Source: CAWGYQ01 sp963817395 (lineage in GTDB: Bacteria > Acidobacteriota > Vicinamibacteria > Vicinamibacterales > CAVPJW01). From it: a DNA stretch of 64,000 bases. The position numbers were made by a program, and so were the translations under genes. How positions within the stretch are numbered: position 1 is the stretch's first letter; each line of letters begins with the position of its first letter. Below are positions 7,976 through 17,371 of the stretch, one piece after another. The notes beneath the pieces were generated by a model. The model was not told the origin of the DNA. It was given only the letters and a program-made list of their open reading frames with translations, and made no database searches. Location: NCBI GenBank assembly GCA_963817395.1, contig CAWFOC010000003.1, positions 1 to 64,000 of the forward strand, given 5' to 3'.

Positions 7976-8653
7976 TTACGAACGTTCTGACTTGCGGCCC
8001 AGGATCCGCTTACGCGTCAGCCCAAGCAGCCCCGTCCCCAGGAGGACGAGCGACATGGGCTCAGGCGTGGGGATCGGTTGACTGCGGGTCTCTGTGAAGC
8101 TCAGCGAGCGGATTCGCCAGTTGTCAGTGTCCAGGGCGGCGCCGAAGAAGAATTCAGTACCACCGAGGCCCGGTGTGAAGCTCAGGGGGCTGTCTCCAAA
8201 GTATGTCGTAAAAGCAAGAAGGTCTTCGAATTCGGTCGGTGGACCGCCAGCTCGATATCCGAGACCGTCGATGTCCAAGAATCCTTGCCAATTCCCCAAC
8301 TCAACCTGAGTCAGCGTGACGCTCTGCGAGAATTTGAAGTGCAGGCCGTCCCAGTTGTTATCACCATCGACGTCTTCATCATCACAATAAAAGAGAACGC
8401 AGACGCCGTTATCAACGCCGTACCCGGTGTTTTCCGAATCGATCCGCCAGTTCGACTGCGGGAAGGCGGTCGACCACGGCGTGACGGTCAGGAAGAGCCC
8501 GCTTCCGAGATCCACCGGACCCACCTGGACGAACTGGCCGTTGGTGTTGAAACCCGCTGTGCCTCCGACGCCGAACGTAATCGTCGCGGCCTGCGCCGGC
8601 GCACTCCAGACAAGCCCGGCAACCAATAGAAACAAACAACAAACCTTCTTCAT
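7976..8653 (-). CDS. PEP-CTERM exported protein
   Basis: A 225-residue exported protein with an N-terminal signal peptide (MKKVCCLFLLVAGLVWSAPA) and a textbook C-terminal sorting tail: PTPEP, a hydrophobic helix (MSLVLLGTGLLGL), then a basic tail RKRILGRK. Such tails are recognised by exosortase, which anchors or releases the protein in bacteria that make exopolysaccharide. The middle is Gly/Asn/Asp-rich and beta-like (DDEDVDGDNNWDG), with no catalytic motif. The start has a GGAGG site 4 bases upstream. A sigma-54-like promoter sits 48 bases before the ATG. The exosortase is not in this window. Confidence 0.9.
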   Translation of the reverse strand: MKKVCCLFLLVAGLVWSAPAQAATITFGVGGTAGFNTNGQFVQVGPVDLGSGLFLTVTPWSTAFPQSNWRIDSENTGYGVDNGVCVLFYCDDEDVDGDNNWDGLHFKFSQSVTLTQVELGNWQGFLDIDGLGYRAGGPPTEFEDLLAFTTYFGDSPLSFTPGLGGTEFFFGAALDTDNWRIRSLSFTETRSQPIPTPEPMSLVLLGTGLLGLTRKRILGRKSERS

Positions 8654-8700
8654 CGAACCTCCAAGTGTTCGCGCACTAGTGCTGCTGGACCGTCATGGAG

Positions 8701-8715
8701 GCAATCCTCCTGCCA
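8701..8715 (-). promoter_or_regulatory. Sigma-54 (RpoN)-like promoter of the PEP-CTERM gene
   Basis: Reading the minus strand, TGGCAGGAGGATTGC has the -24 GG and -12 GC elements separated by exactly ten bases. It matches the TGGCACG-N4-TTGC consensus at all but one position. The predicted start near 8689 gives a leader of about 36 bases. The gene's coding content independently fits a known RpoN-regulated class. Confidence 0.6.
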
Positions 8716-8933
8716 CCGACCGTGGAGCAGCGCCAGACGCGCCAACGGACAGCAAACTTCTGAGATCGAACTACTTGGATGGTGTTCGCTGATTCCAACG
8801 AGGCGTGAAGGGACTGCGGAAGATTTCTGGAAAGTTCTCTAACCTGACGACATTTAGTCATCACAGATTCACTTCCGCACAACGTGCTTCGACCGACGTT
8901 GTGATGCGCGTCAATGTGCGATGGTGATCTGTG

Positions 8934-10421
8934 TCATCGTTCGTCGCTGCGCTCCGGATCAATGTTCAGCCACTGGCCCATCCGCTCGGCGATGAACGGA
9001 AAGAACGGATTCGAGGAAAGACGCATCAGCGAGTCCGTGCCGACGATCAACACCGCTCGTTCCCCGCGCGGGCTCAATCGGCCGATCGGCAGCAGGCCGG
9101 CAATCTCGTTCGAGGCGTCGATGCCATAAAGCGGATCGTTCGCCGCGAACGGAAGCGCGATGTGCGTGAGCGAGAAGACCCCGGACGGCCAGGCCAACCC
9201 GAGCGGCCGGCGCGCCATGCTGACAAGACCCGGCTCGATCGTTCGCGCCTCCACCTCGCGGCTGTCCGGCGCGTCGTTCGTCACGAACACGCGTCGATAC
9301 CGGCGTGGTGCAGGATCGAGAAGCGTCTCGAGCAGTGCGCGATCCGATGGCTGGATGAACACGTCGATGCCGGAGAGATGGTTGACGTCGAAGAGCACCA
9401 GTTCGCTGCCATTGGCCGGAAGCCGATCGTAGAGAGCGTGCACCACGGCCGGCGTACTCACCGTGGCGTCGACAACCGATTGAAACGTGAGGACCGGAGG
9501 CATGGCGTCGATCCGGCCGCGGGACGCGACGCGGTCGAGGTCGGCCTGCACGGCACGCGTCAACAACGAGGTCTGAAAGCCCGCATTCGCAGGGAACGAG
9601 TTGTACTTGAAGGGGTTGAATTCCGGCAGGACGTCGAGCCAGTTCGCCTTTTCGAAGTACGGCACCACCCCGAGGAGGCTGATCCACCGCGCGAGCCGGG
9701 CGGCGGGAGTCACGCCGATCATGGGCGACAGCAGCACGAGCTTCGACGGCAACGGGCCACGGCCGCTTTCAATCGCCTCCAGCGTGTACTTCAGCGCCAG
9801 CGCACCGCCGTTCGAATAGCCCACGAGAACGAGCGGCGCTCCTTCAGGAATCCTGCTGCGCACGTGTCGTACACCCAGACGCACGGCAGCGAGCCAATCC
9901 TCCCAGCCCGCCTGGACCAGGCCCGAGGGGACCGTGCCGTGCCCCGGCATCCGCAGCGTCAACGAGTAGACGCCGGAGCTCTGGAGGACCTCGGCGACGG
10001 TCCGCATGCTGTAGGGCGAGTCGGTCAGGCCGTGGAGGAGCAGCGCGCCGCCACGAATGACTGCCGGTTCGGTTTCGAAGGATCGATTCCAGTCGCGGCC
10101 GGCGCTCGAGGGATGCGACAGGCTGCCCGGATGATAGCGGTTGACCCTCGTGCGGTCTGCGGGATCGATGGTCGACTCGAAGGCGCGGAGCTCTCTGAAC
10201 AACTGCTCTTCGTGCGCCAGATACTGGGAAAGGGTGAAGTCATCGTCGAGCGTCGACGCGCCAAGATCGTCGAAGCTGACGCGATGCCACGGCTTGAGAT
10301 CAGGATGCCGCCGGCGCGCATCGTAGGCGCCGCCGACGATCAACGTGATCAGCACCAGGGCCGTCGCGAAGACGGCACGCCGAAGCCACCGCCAGAGCCA
10401 GGTCATGTGGTGGAGCGCCAT
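8934..10421 (-). CDS. Membrane-anchored alpha/beta hydrolase
   Basis: About 495 residues. An N-terminal membrane anchor (around residues 12-30, VFATALVLITLIVGGAY) precedes an extracytoplasmic alpha/beta hydrolase domain. The oxyanion-side motif LLHGLTDSPYSM and the nucleophile elbow GYSNG are clear; the acid/His part of the triad is in the C-terminal third (for example DVNHLSG). It resembles the serine aminopeptidase S33/Hydrolase_4 group, acting on esters or lipids; the substrate is unknown. The start was set at the second Met (10421) because the frame continues two codons further without a ribosome site. It is divergent from the amidase gene. Confidence 0.75.
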   Translation of the reverse strand: MALHHMTWLWRWLRRAVFATALVLITLIVGGAYDARRRHPDLKPWHRVSFDDLGASTLDDDFTLSQYLAHEEQLFRELRAFESTIDPADRTRVNRYHPGSLSHPSSAGRDWNRSFETEPAVIRGGALLLHGLTDSPYSMRTVAEVLQSSGVYSLTLRMPGHGTVPSGLVQAGWEDWLAAVRLGVRHVRSRIPEGAPLVLVGYSNGGALALKYTLEAIESGRGPLPSKLVLLSPMIGVTPAARLARWISLLGVVPYFEKANWLDVLPEFNPFKYNSFPANAGFQTSLLTRAVQADLDRVASRGRIDAMPPVLTFQSVVDATVSTPAVVHALYDRLPANGSELVLFDVNHLSGIDVFIQPSDRALLETLLDPAPRRYRRVFVTNDAPDSREVEARTIEPGLVSMARRPLGLAWPSGVFSLTHIALPFAANDPLYGIDASNEIAGLLPIGRLSPRGERAVLIVGTDSLMRLSSNPFFPFIAERMGQWLNIDPERSDER

Positions 10422-10540
10422 TCTACCCGACGACACGCGTGAGCCGTGCTGCTCTTCCAGACTTCGCGCACTTCAAGAGAGTTCACGTGGCTGCTACACT
10501 ACGCCAGCGCACCGCATCTCAGATCACTCAAGGAGCCGTC

Positions 10541-12088
10541 GTGCCAAGCCCCGCGCCTCCGCTCAGCCGCAGAGATTTTGGACGTGCCATTGGCGCGGCC
10601 ACCATCACCGCCGCCCTGTGCACGAAGTCCGAGGCGGCTTCACCGATTGACGCCGACGAGGCGCCGTCACAAGCCTCGAACACGTCGAACGATGAAATCA
10701 CACGCCTCAGCGCGACGGAGTTGGCCGCCCACATCCGGCGCAAGCAACTCTCCGCTCGCGACGTGATGGCCGCGCACCTCGCGCAGGTCGAGCGCGTGAA
10801 CCCGAAGGTGAACGCGATCGTGACACTCGTCGCCGATCGCGCGATGGCCGACGCGGCTCGCGCGGACGAGTTCCAGGCGCGAAGTACCCGGGTCGGAGCC
10901 CTGCACGGGCTGCCGGTGGCCCACAAGGACCTGGTGGACACGGCCGGCATCCGGACGACCAGAGGCTCGGCGTTTCATCGCGATCACGTGCCGACCCAGG
11001 ATGCGCCGATCGTCACCCGGATTCGAGCGGCGGGCGCCATCACGATCGGCAAGACCAACACGCCGGAGTTCGGCGCCGGCTCGCAGACGTTCAACACGAT
11101 CTTCGGAGCGACGCGCAATCCGTACGACGTCACGAAGACATGCGGCGGAAGCAGCGGCGGTGCCGCCGTGGCGCTGAGGTGCGGCATGGTTCCGATCGCC
11201 GACGGCAGTGACACCGGCGGGTCGCTGCGCAACCCGGCGTCGTTCTGCAATGTCGTCGGGCTGCGTCCGTCACCAGGACGAGTGGTGCGCGAGGGGACGT
11301 CGTGGTCACCTCTTTCGGTTTCGGGACCGATGGCGCGCACGGTCGCCGACCTCGCGCTGTTCTTCAGCGCCATTGCCGGGCCCGACGGCAGTCCGCTATC
11401 GATCCCGGAGGACGGAACACGCTTTCGGGCGGCGCTGGGCCGCAGCTTCAAGAACGCGCGCGTGGCCTGGTGGAGGGATCTCGGCGGCATTCCCTTCGAG
11501 CCGGAGATCCGCACGACGATCGACGCCAATCGCCGCGTCTTCGAGGAGCTCGGTTGCCAGGTCGAGCCGGCGGAGCCGGACTTCAGGGGGGTCGACGAGG
11601 CATTTCGCACCCTCCGCTTCGTCGGCAATTACGGCCAGTATGCGGCCCTGGTGCGAGAACGTCCGGAATGGGTGAAGGACACGATCAAGTTCGAGGTGGC
11701 CCAGGCTGAACGGTTGACGGCCGTCGACGTCGGACGTGCACAGGCTCGTCAGGCGCGCATGTTTGCTGAGAGCCGGCAGTTCTTCGAGCGTTACGATTAC
11801 TTCGTGCTGCCAGTCACCCAGGTGGCCCCCTTCGACGTGAACACGCCGTACCCGACACGAATCGGCGACGTGCCCATGGCGGACTACATCGATTGGATGC
11901 GGTCGTGCTGGTATGTGACCCTCATGGCCAACCCCGCGATCTCCGTGCCGGCGGGGTTCACATCGAGCGGGCTGCCGGTAGGCATCCAGATCGTCGGTCG
12001 ACATCGCGACGATTGGAGTGTGCTTCAGCTCGGGCACGCCTTCGAGCAGGCGACCGGACACGGAACGCGCCGCCCGCCGATTGCGTGA
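10541..12088 (+). CDS. Tat-exported amidase (amidase-signature family)
   Basis: A 515-residue serine amidase that hydrolyses carboxamides. The catalytic Ser-cisSer-Lys triad is visible: Lys in HKDLVDTAG, the Gly/Ser-rich GGSSGGAAVAL, and DTGGSLRNPA with the acylated Ser. The N-terminus has a twin-arginine signal (LSRRDFGRAIGAATITAAL), so it is exported folded. The GTG start at 10541 follows AAGGAG at ideal spacing; the ORF is open further upstream but lacks a site there. A TACACT -10-like element lies at 10495-10500. The substrate is unknown; secreted relatives act on peptides or xenobiotic amides. Confidence 0.88.
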   Translation: MPSPAPPLSRRDFGRAIGAATITAALCTKSEAASPIDADEAPSQASNTSNDEITRLSATELAAHIRRKQLSARDVMAAHLAQVERVNPKVNAIVTLVADRAMADAARADEFQARSTRVGALHGLPVAHKDLVDTAGIRTTRGSAFHRDHVPTQDAPIVTRIRAAGAITIGKTNTPEFGAGSQTFNTIFGATRNPYDVTKTCGGSSGGAAVALRCGMVPIADGSDTGGSLRNPASFCNVVGLRPSPGRVVREGTSWSPLSVSGPMARTVADLALFFSAIAGPDGSPLSIPEDGTRFRAALGRSFKNARVAWWRDLGGIPFEPEIRTTIDANRRVFEELGCQVEPAEPDFRGVDEAFRTLRFVGNYGQYAALVRERPEWVKDTIKFEVAQAERLTAVDVGRAQARQARMFAESRQFFERYDYFVLPVTQVAPFDVNTPYPTRIGDVPMADYIDWMRSCWYVTLMANPAISVPAGFTSSGLPVGIQIVGRHRDDWSVLQLGHAFEQATGHGTRRPPIA

Positions 12089-12202
12089 GTTGAGGAAGAT
12101 CGACGTCCGACTCGGCCGCTCACGTCGGGCACGAGCGCGTTCGCAACGTCGCAAGCGGCCGAGCGCTGTGGTGGGCGAGCGCAACCCTCGGAGCGTGACG
12201 TG

Positions 12203-13067
12203 ATGCTGCCACGGTTGATCTGGTTCCTGCTACTCGGATGCTTCACGCTCGCATGGTCAAGTCCTGCGCAGGACCCCACGTGGACGCGCCCGTTCCCGCC
12301 GTTTCGGATCGTGGGCAACCTCTACTGGGTGGGCTCGTACGATCTCGCCACCTATCTGATTCGGACGCCGCAAGGGCACATCCTGATCAATACGGGTATC
12401 GGTGACACGGCCGCCGAGATTCGAGCCAGCATGCAAGAGCTCGGGTTCGACATCGGCGACACGAAGATTCTGACTGCCACGCACGGCCACTATGATCACG
12501 CTAGCGGCCTGGCGGAGCTGAAACGTCTGACCGGCGCACGGCTGATCGTGCCGGAACAGGACAAGGCGCTGTTCGAGTCCGGGGGCCGGCTCGACTTCTT
12601 CTGGGGCGACGACGCCTGGGCCCGCTTCGAGCCCGTTACAGCGGATGGCACGGTCAAGGATGGCGACACGATTTCGCTCGGAGGAACGGTCCTGACCGCG
12701 CACCACCATCCTGGCCACACCAAGGGCGCGACGAGCTTTACGCTGAATGCGCAGGAAAGCGGGAAGACCTACCGGGTGGTGATTGCCAACATGGGCTCGA
12801 TCAATCCTGGCGTCACCCTCACTCGGTACGGCCGCTTACCCGTCGATTGCCGACGACTACGCGCGCACATTCGAGGCGCAGAAGGCCATGCAGATCGACG
12901 TCTGGCTCGCCTCACACGCCTCGCAGTTCAAACTGCATGAGAAATACAGAACCGGCGACACGTTCAATCCCGATGGATTCGTCGATCCGGAGGGCTTCAA
13001 GGCGGCGGTCGAGGAACTCGAGAAGGCGTATCGGGAGCAACTGGCGCGCGAGCGCGCACGTCAGTAA
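12203..13067 (+). CDS. Subclass-B3-like metallo-beta-lactamase fold enzyme (one frameshift)
   Basis: Secreted (signal peptide MLPRLIWFLLLGCFTLAWSS), 287 residues once corrected. Zinc ligands follow the B3 order: THGHYDH (H116, H118, D120, H121 in standard numbering), the His in HHHPGHTKG (196) and the His in LASHASQF (263). The flanking ESGGRLDFFWGDD and the C-terminal FVDPEGFKAAV also resemble B3 enzymes, so carbapenem or other beta-lactam hydrolysis is plausible but unproven. The frame shifts by +1 near 12828; frame-1 ends at 12940 and frame-2 supplies the YPSIADDYARTFEAQ part. ATG 12203 has GGAG 9 bases upstream. Confidence 0.78.
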
Positions 13068-13146
13068 CTCTGATCCTCAGCCGAACGCCGTCTATGAGCG
13101 TAATCGGTCACCTCGATCAATCGGGCTGTAAACTATCGAGAGCACC

Positions 13147-14646
13147 ATGGCCGTCGCTGTACTCGCTCTCCTGTTGGCGCTCGCGGAAGTTGCCTCGCTC
13201 TCGAGCGCGTCCCAGTCCCCTCGAGCCGCCGATTGCATGGAGTGGCACGAGTGCCGCCAGCTGGCCCTCTCGGCAGCTGAACGCGGCGAGTACGAGACCT
13301 TTCACGACCTCGCCTGGCGCGCGGTTCAGACCGGCCCTCCGAAGGATCCCGCGCTGATGTATCTGCTCGCGCGTGCTCAAACGCTGAGCGGCCGACCTCA
13401 CGACGCGCTCGATCATGCTGCTGCGCCTTGCAGAGTTGGGGGTGGCATCCCCAGAGGCAGCCACCAGCGACGAGTTCAGCCGCACCCGCCAGCTTCCGGG
13501 TTGGCCGGAAGCCGAGGCTCGAATCCTGGGGCGTATCAATCGCGACGCACCAACCGCTGCGACCCCGTCGTCCTCTGCAGTGCCATCCGCTGTCAAGGCG
13601 CCCGTTGCAGAGCCACCCGCGGCAACGCAGCCCGCCGCGGCCGCCGCGACGCGTTCGGCTGCCTCATCGCCACGGACGAGCGGGCCAGTGGCTTCGCCGC
13701 CACGGTCCAGACCTCGCGGCTCGACCGCCGACTGGGCTCAACTCGTCGGCGTCTGCCGTCAACGTTGCGCCGGCGCCGGCGGGGGTCCGCTTCTCGACCC
13801 GGCAGTTTCCAGTGAGCGGCCTGGCCTACGATTCGCTCTCGGCCCGGTTCGTCGTCGGCGATCGACTTGGACGCAAGCTGATCGTCGTGGACGAGCGCTC
13901 GAACAGAAAGACCGATCTCGTTCTCGCCGACTCCGCTGGATTTCTCGAGATCGCCGCCGTCGAGATCGACGCCAAACGCGGAGACCTGTGGGTGGCAAGC
14001 GTCGGGGCCGAGCACGGCGAGGGAACGCTGCACAAGCTGCAACTGGTCTCTGGCAGGCCCCTGCAATCATTCCGGGTCGCTCTGCGCTCGAACCCGTACA
14101 GACTCGTGGACGTGGCCATCGGTCCAACCGGAACCGTTTTCGTCCTCGACTCGCTGACTCCCCAGATTTTCGTGCTGCGCGCTGGCAGAAGGACCCTCGA
14201 GTCGCTTGGCAGGATCAACGCCAAGGAACCGCTCGAGTCTGACGGTCGGGACTGACGGCAGATTCGCGTTCGTGGCACACCGCGAGGGTCTCGTGCGAAT
14301 CGACCTGCAATCGCGAGCGGTGTCTCGCGTCGCGCTGCCGAAAGCGTTCTCTTTCCGCGATATCGAGCGAATTCGGTCGCTCGGTCAGGCCCTGGTCGCC
14401 ATACAGGTTGGCGAGGATGGCTCGCGACATGTCATCCGGCTGGAGCTCAATGCACGACGAAGCGCGGTCACCCAGGCGCTCCCGCTCGAGGTCTCGGTCC
14501 CTGCCGCCGGACAGCTGTTCATGACGACGTCCGGTGACGAGCTAGTCGGCCTGACGACTGTGTCGAGCGACGGCCCCGAGCGACCGCCGTCGGATGGCTC
14601 GGCCCCGGAACGGGCATACTTCGTCTACCGCATTCCACTGCGCTGA
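13147..14646 (+). CDS. Secreted TPR-like plus beta-propeller protein (three frameshifts)
   Basis: A 498-residue secreted protein after correcting three +1 shifts (near 13407, between about 13700 and 13780, and near 14215); the corrected length is exactly in frame. The N-terminus MAVAVLALLLALAEVASL is a signal peptide, followed by a short helical repeat region (RQLALSAAERGEYETFHDLAW), a low-complexity Ala/Pro/Ser linker, and a C-terminal strand-rich region (FVVGDRLGRKLIVVDERSNR, VDVAIGPTGTVFVLDSLTPQ) typical of a six- or seven-bladed propeller. It has no enzyme motif and is probably a binding or scaffold protein. TAAACT at 13129-13134 may be its -10. Confidence 0.65.
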
Positions 14647-14763
14647 TCCATCGAGCCCGATCATCGATCTATTTTTCGATGTCGGGTGATCGCCATCGCA
14701 TGAATGGGGGCGAGGCCGCCATCGCTTTACGCCGGAGCCGTCTCTGGGACATGCTGCGTCTTG

Positions 14764-15063
14764 ATGTTTGTCATCGAGCTCATCTACAAAGTGTCCCTCG
14801 CCGAAATCGATGCCCACATGCCCGCGCATGTCAGGTTTCTGAAGAAGTACTACACATCGGGACACTTCCTGGTGTCGGGCCGCAAGATTCCCCGCGACGG
14901 CGGCATCATCCTGGCGGTGGGTAGAAGTCGGGCGGAGATCGAAGCGATCGTCAGGGAAGATCCGTTCTGCGCGCGCGGCCTGGCCGAATTTCGCGTGATC
15001 GAGTTCCGGGCGAGTCAACAGGCCGACGACATCCAGGCCCGTATCGGGGCAAAGGTTCGCTGA
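14764..15063 (+). CDS. YciI-family protein
   Basis: A 99-residue ferredoxin-like alpha/beta dimer-fold protein. The family signature is seen as HMPAHVRFLKKYYTSGHFLVSG, with the conserved His/Asp/Gly positions, and the C-terminal strands EFRVIEF. ATG 14764 was chosen over the longer frame from 14704 because the family starts at the first beta-strand (MFVIELIYKV). These proteins are small dehydratase-like or lactone/muconolactone-type enzymes of unclear physiology. It is followed two bases later by the DNA ligase gene, so the two may be cotranscribed. Confidence 0.78.
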   Translation: MFVIELIYKVSLAEIDAHMPAHVRFLKKYYTSGHFLVSGRKIPRDGGIILAVGRSRAEIEAIVREDPFCARGLAEFRVIEFRASQQADDIQARIGAKVR

Positions 15064-15064
15064 G

Positions 15065-15937
15065 TTGTGCCCGCATCATCCTTTCCCGGACTGGGTCGAG
15101 CCGATGGCGGCGACGCTCACACAGGAGCGATTTACCGGGCCCGACTGGATCTTCGAGCGTAAATTGGACGGGGTCCGCCTGCTCGCATTCAAGAACGGTT
15201 CCGAGATCCGCCTGTTGTCTCGCAATCGCCTGCCGCAGACTCTTCCCACCATCGCGCAGGCCATCACCGGCTTGCCGGCGCACGACGTGATTCTCGATGG
15301 CGAAGTCACGTGGGGCGCACGCACGGTCCACTATCACGTGTTCGACATCATGCGGCTCGACGGCCGCGACGTCACATCGCTGACGCTCGCGGCCCGCCGG
15401 GAGCTGCTCAGAGCGCTTCCGCTGAGAAGGCCGCTGCTGCGCGTGCCGTCGCTGGACGATCCGAAGCCGTGGGATCGCGCCTGCGCCGAGGGGTGGGAGG
15501 GAGTCATCGCGAAGCGCCGGGATTCGACGTACGAACACCGGCGCTCGCCGCATTGGCTGAAGATGAAGTGTGAGGCGTCGCAGGAGCTCGTGGTCGGCGG
15601 GTTCACCGACCCTCAGGGCACACGGGTCGGGCTGGGGGCGCTCCTGGTCGGCTACTTCGAGCGCGACGACTTCGTCTTCGCCGGCAAGATCGGCACCGGC
15701 TTCAATACGAAGCTGCTGCGGGATCTGCGCCTGCGGCTGGACGCGCTCGAAATCGCGAGCCCGCCTTTCACCAGAGCGACAGGACTGCCCCGCCTGCGCG
15801 CTCACTGGGTGCGTCCGGAGATCGTCGTGCAGGTGGCGTTCATCGAGTGGACGGTCCACGGCAAGCTTCGGCATCCGCGACTGCTCGGCGTTCGCTTCGA
15901 CAAGGCTGCGCGCGAGGTCGTGCGCGAGCAGCCATGA
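15065..15937 (+). CDS. ligD: ATP-dependent DNA ligase (LigD-type ligase domain, stand-alone)
   Basis: 290 residues: adenylation and OB-fold parts of the ligase half of LigD, used in non-homologous end joining. The conserved Lys that accepts AMP lies in the ERKLDGVR motif; later nucleotidyl-transferase motifs are EGVIAKR and the SPHWLKMK type. The WVEP N-terminal signature supports the TTG start at 15065 over the internal ATG at 15104. Usually LigD fuses ligase and polymerase; here they are separate genes joined by an ATGA overlap. No Ku gene is in the window. Confidence 0.82.
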   Translation: MCPHHPFPDWVEPMAATLTQERFTGPDWIFERKLDGVRLLAFKNGSEIRLLSRNRLPQTLPTIAQAITGLPAHDVILDGEVTWGARTVHYHVFDIMRLDGRDVTSLTLAARRELLRALPLRRPLLRVPSLDDPKPWDRACAEGWEGVIAKRRDSTYEHRRSPHWLKMKCEASQELVVGGFTDPQGTRVGLGALLVGYFERDDFVFAGKIGTGFNTKLLRDLRLRLDALEIASPPFTRATGLPRLRAHWVRPEIVVQVAFIEWTVHGKLRHPRLLGVRFDKAAREVVREQP

Positions 15938-16815
15938 TTACGCACCCGGAGAAGGTGCTGTTCCCCGACGACGGGATCACCAAGGGCGAACTGGCCGACT
16001 ACTACGAGTCGATCGCGCCGATCATGCTGCCGCACCTTCGCGGCCGCCCGGTGACGATGGAGCGCTACCCGGCGGGCATTGGGAGCGAAGGGATTCTGGC
16101 AGAAGAACGTTTCGAGGGGATTCCCCGAGTGGCTCGAGCGCATCGCGGTGCCGAAGAAGGGCGGCACGGTGCATCACCCGCTCGTCACGAACACGCGCGC
16201 GCTGCTCTGGATGGTGAATCAGAACGCCATCACGCCGCACGTGTGGGTGTCACGGGTGCCGAAGCTGCGCTACCCCGATGTGTGCGTCTTCGATCTGGAT
16301 CCGTCGCGTGAGGACGATCCGGACACGCTGCGGGCAGCCGCGCTCGGCCTCCGCGATCTTCTGAACGAGCTCGGGCTTCCCAGCTGGGTCAAGACTTCAG
16401 GTTCGAAGGGCTTCCACATCGTCTCTCGCTCGACGGCAAATCGGACACCGGCGAGGTCGCCCGGTTCGCGCACGAAGTGGGCACGGTTCTCGTGAAGCGG
16501 GATCCGCGGCGCCTGACGCAGGAATTCAGCAAAGCCGATCGAGGGGACCGCATTCTGATCGATACCGGGCGCAACGGCTATAGCGCGACGTTCGCCGCCG
16601 CGTACGCCGTGCGCGCGAAGCCCGGAGCGCCGGTGTCGGCGCCATGCACATGGGCAGAGATCGAACGCGGCGCCGTCTCGCCCAGAGCGTTCACGTTGAG
16701 GACGATGGCCGATCGCATCGAGAAGGTGGGCGACCTGTGGTCGGACATGCCGCGACGGAGGCGGGCGCTCGGACGTGCCGCAGCAAAGGTGCGGAGGCTG
16801 AGCGGAACGAGATGA
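15934..16815 (+). CDS. ligD: LigD-type polymerase/primase domain, stand-alone (two frameshifts)
   Basis: The partner of the ligase: 293 residues of the LigD Pol domain (archaeo-eukaryotic primase fold), which fills gaps at broken DNA ends. Visible are the N-terminal THPEKVLFPDDGITKGELADYY, DLDPSRED (catalytic Asp pair), TSGSKGFHIV and, at the end, a WSDMPRRRRALGR-type tail. A +1 shift near 16090 and a -1 shift near 16430 break it; corrected it is 294 codons. The ATG at 15934 overlaps the ligase stop, and its own stop overlaps the acetyltransferase ATG, so three genes are coupled. Confidence 0.8.
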
Positions 16816-17260
16816 CTGTACGAAGAATTGTCGAGAGCGATCGAGGCGATTGGGTTCGTCTCCGCGCGGCATTGTGGCCCGGATCCGACTCCGATCACGA
16901 GGCCGAGACGCTGGCGCACTTCGAGACCCCAGCCGACGCGCTTCTCGTCTTCGTGGCGGAAGTCGACCAGCGCATCGTCGGATTCCTGGAGCTGGACTTC
17001 CGCAAGTACGCCGAGGGTTGCGCGTCGTCTCCGGTCCCGTTCATCGAAGGCTGGTACGTGGAACCTGCACTTCCGGGGGCAGGGCGTTGGCCGGGCGCTC
17101 GTCGATGCGGCCGAAGGTCACGCCCGCCGAGCTGGGTATGTCGAGATTGCGAGTGACGTCGGTACTGGAAAACGCGGACGGGATTGCTGCTCACCTGGCG
17201 CTCGGCTATGAAGAAGTGGAGCGAGTGGTGTGCTTCCGTCGGTCGTTGAGCGAGTCCTGA
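16812..17260 (+). CDS. AAC(6')-like GNAT acetyltransferase (two frameshifts)
   Basis: 148 residues after two +1 corrections (near 17060 and 17160). The sequence carries the hallmarks of aminoglycoside 6'-N-acetyltransferases of the short GNAT type: EGCASSPVPFIEGWYVEP, RGQGVGRALVDAAE for acetyl-CoA, and a C-terminal YEEVERVVCFR. In that family the enzyme acetylates aminoglycosides using acetyl-CoA. Here it is in an end-joining operon by ATGA coupling, so a native role unrelated to drugs is possible. The ATG at 16812 is fixed by the overlap with the LigD stop. Confidence 0.78.
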
Positions 17261-17371
17261 TCGAGGCCATCGGGACAGCGGCTTCAAGTTGTCGTCCGGG
17301 TCACATCTGACGTGCTAAGATGCACGGCCCAAAACGCGTTTCCATCGGCCATTTCATAATCGGAGGGAGTC

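Noticed and set aside
8931..10442. A 503-codon plus-strand open frame
   Set aside because: It is antisense to the alpha/beta hydrolase, has Arg/Gln-rich composition and no motifs; typical of high-GC shadow frames.
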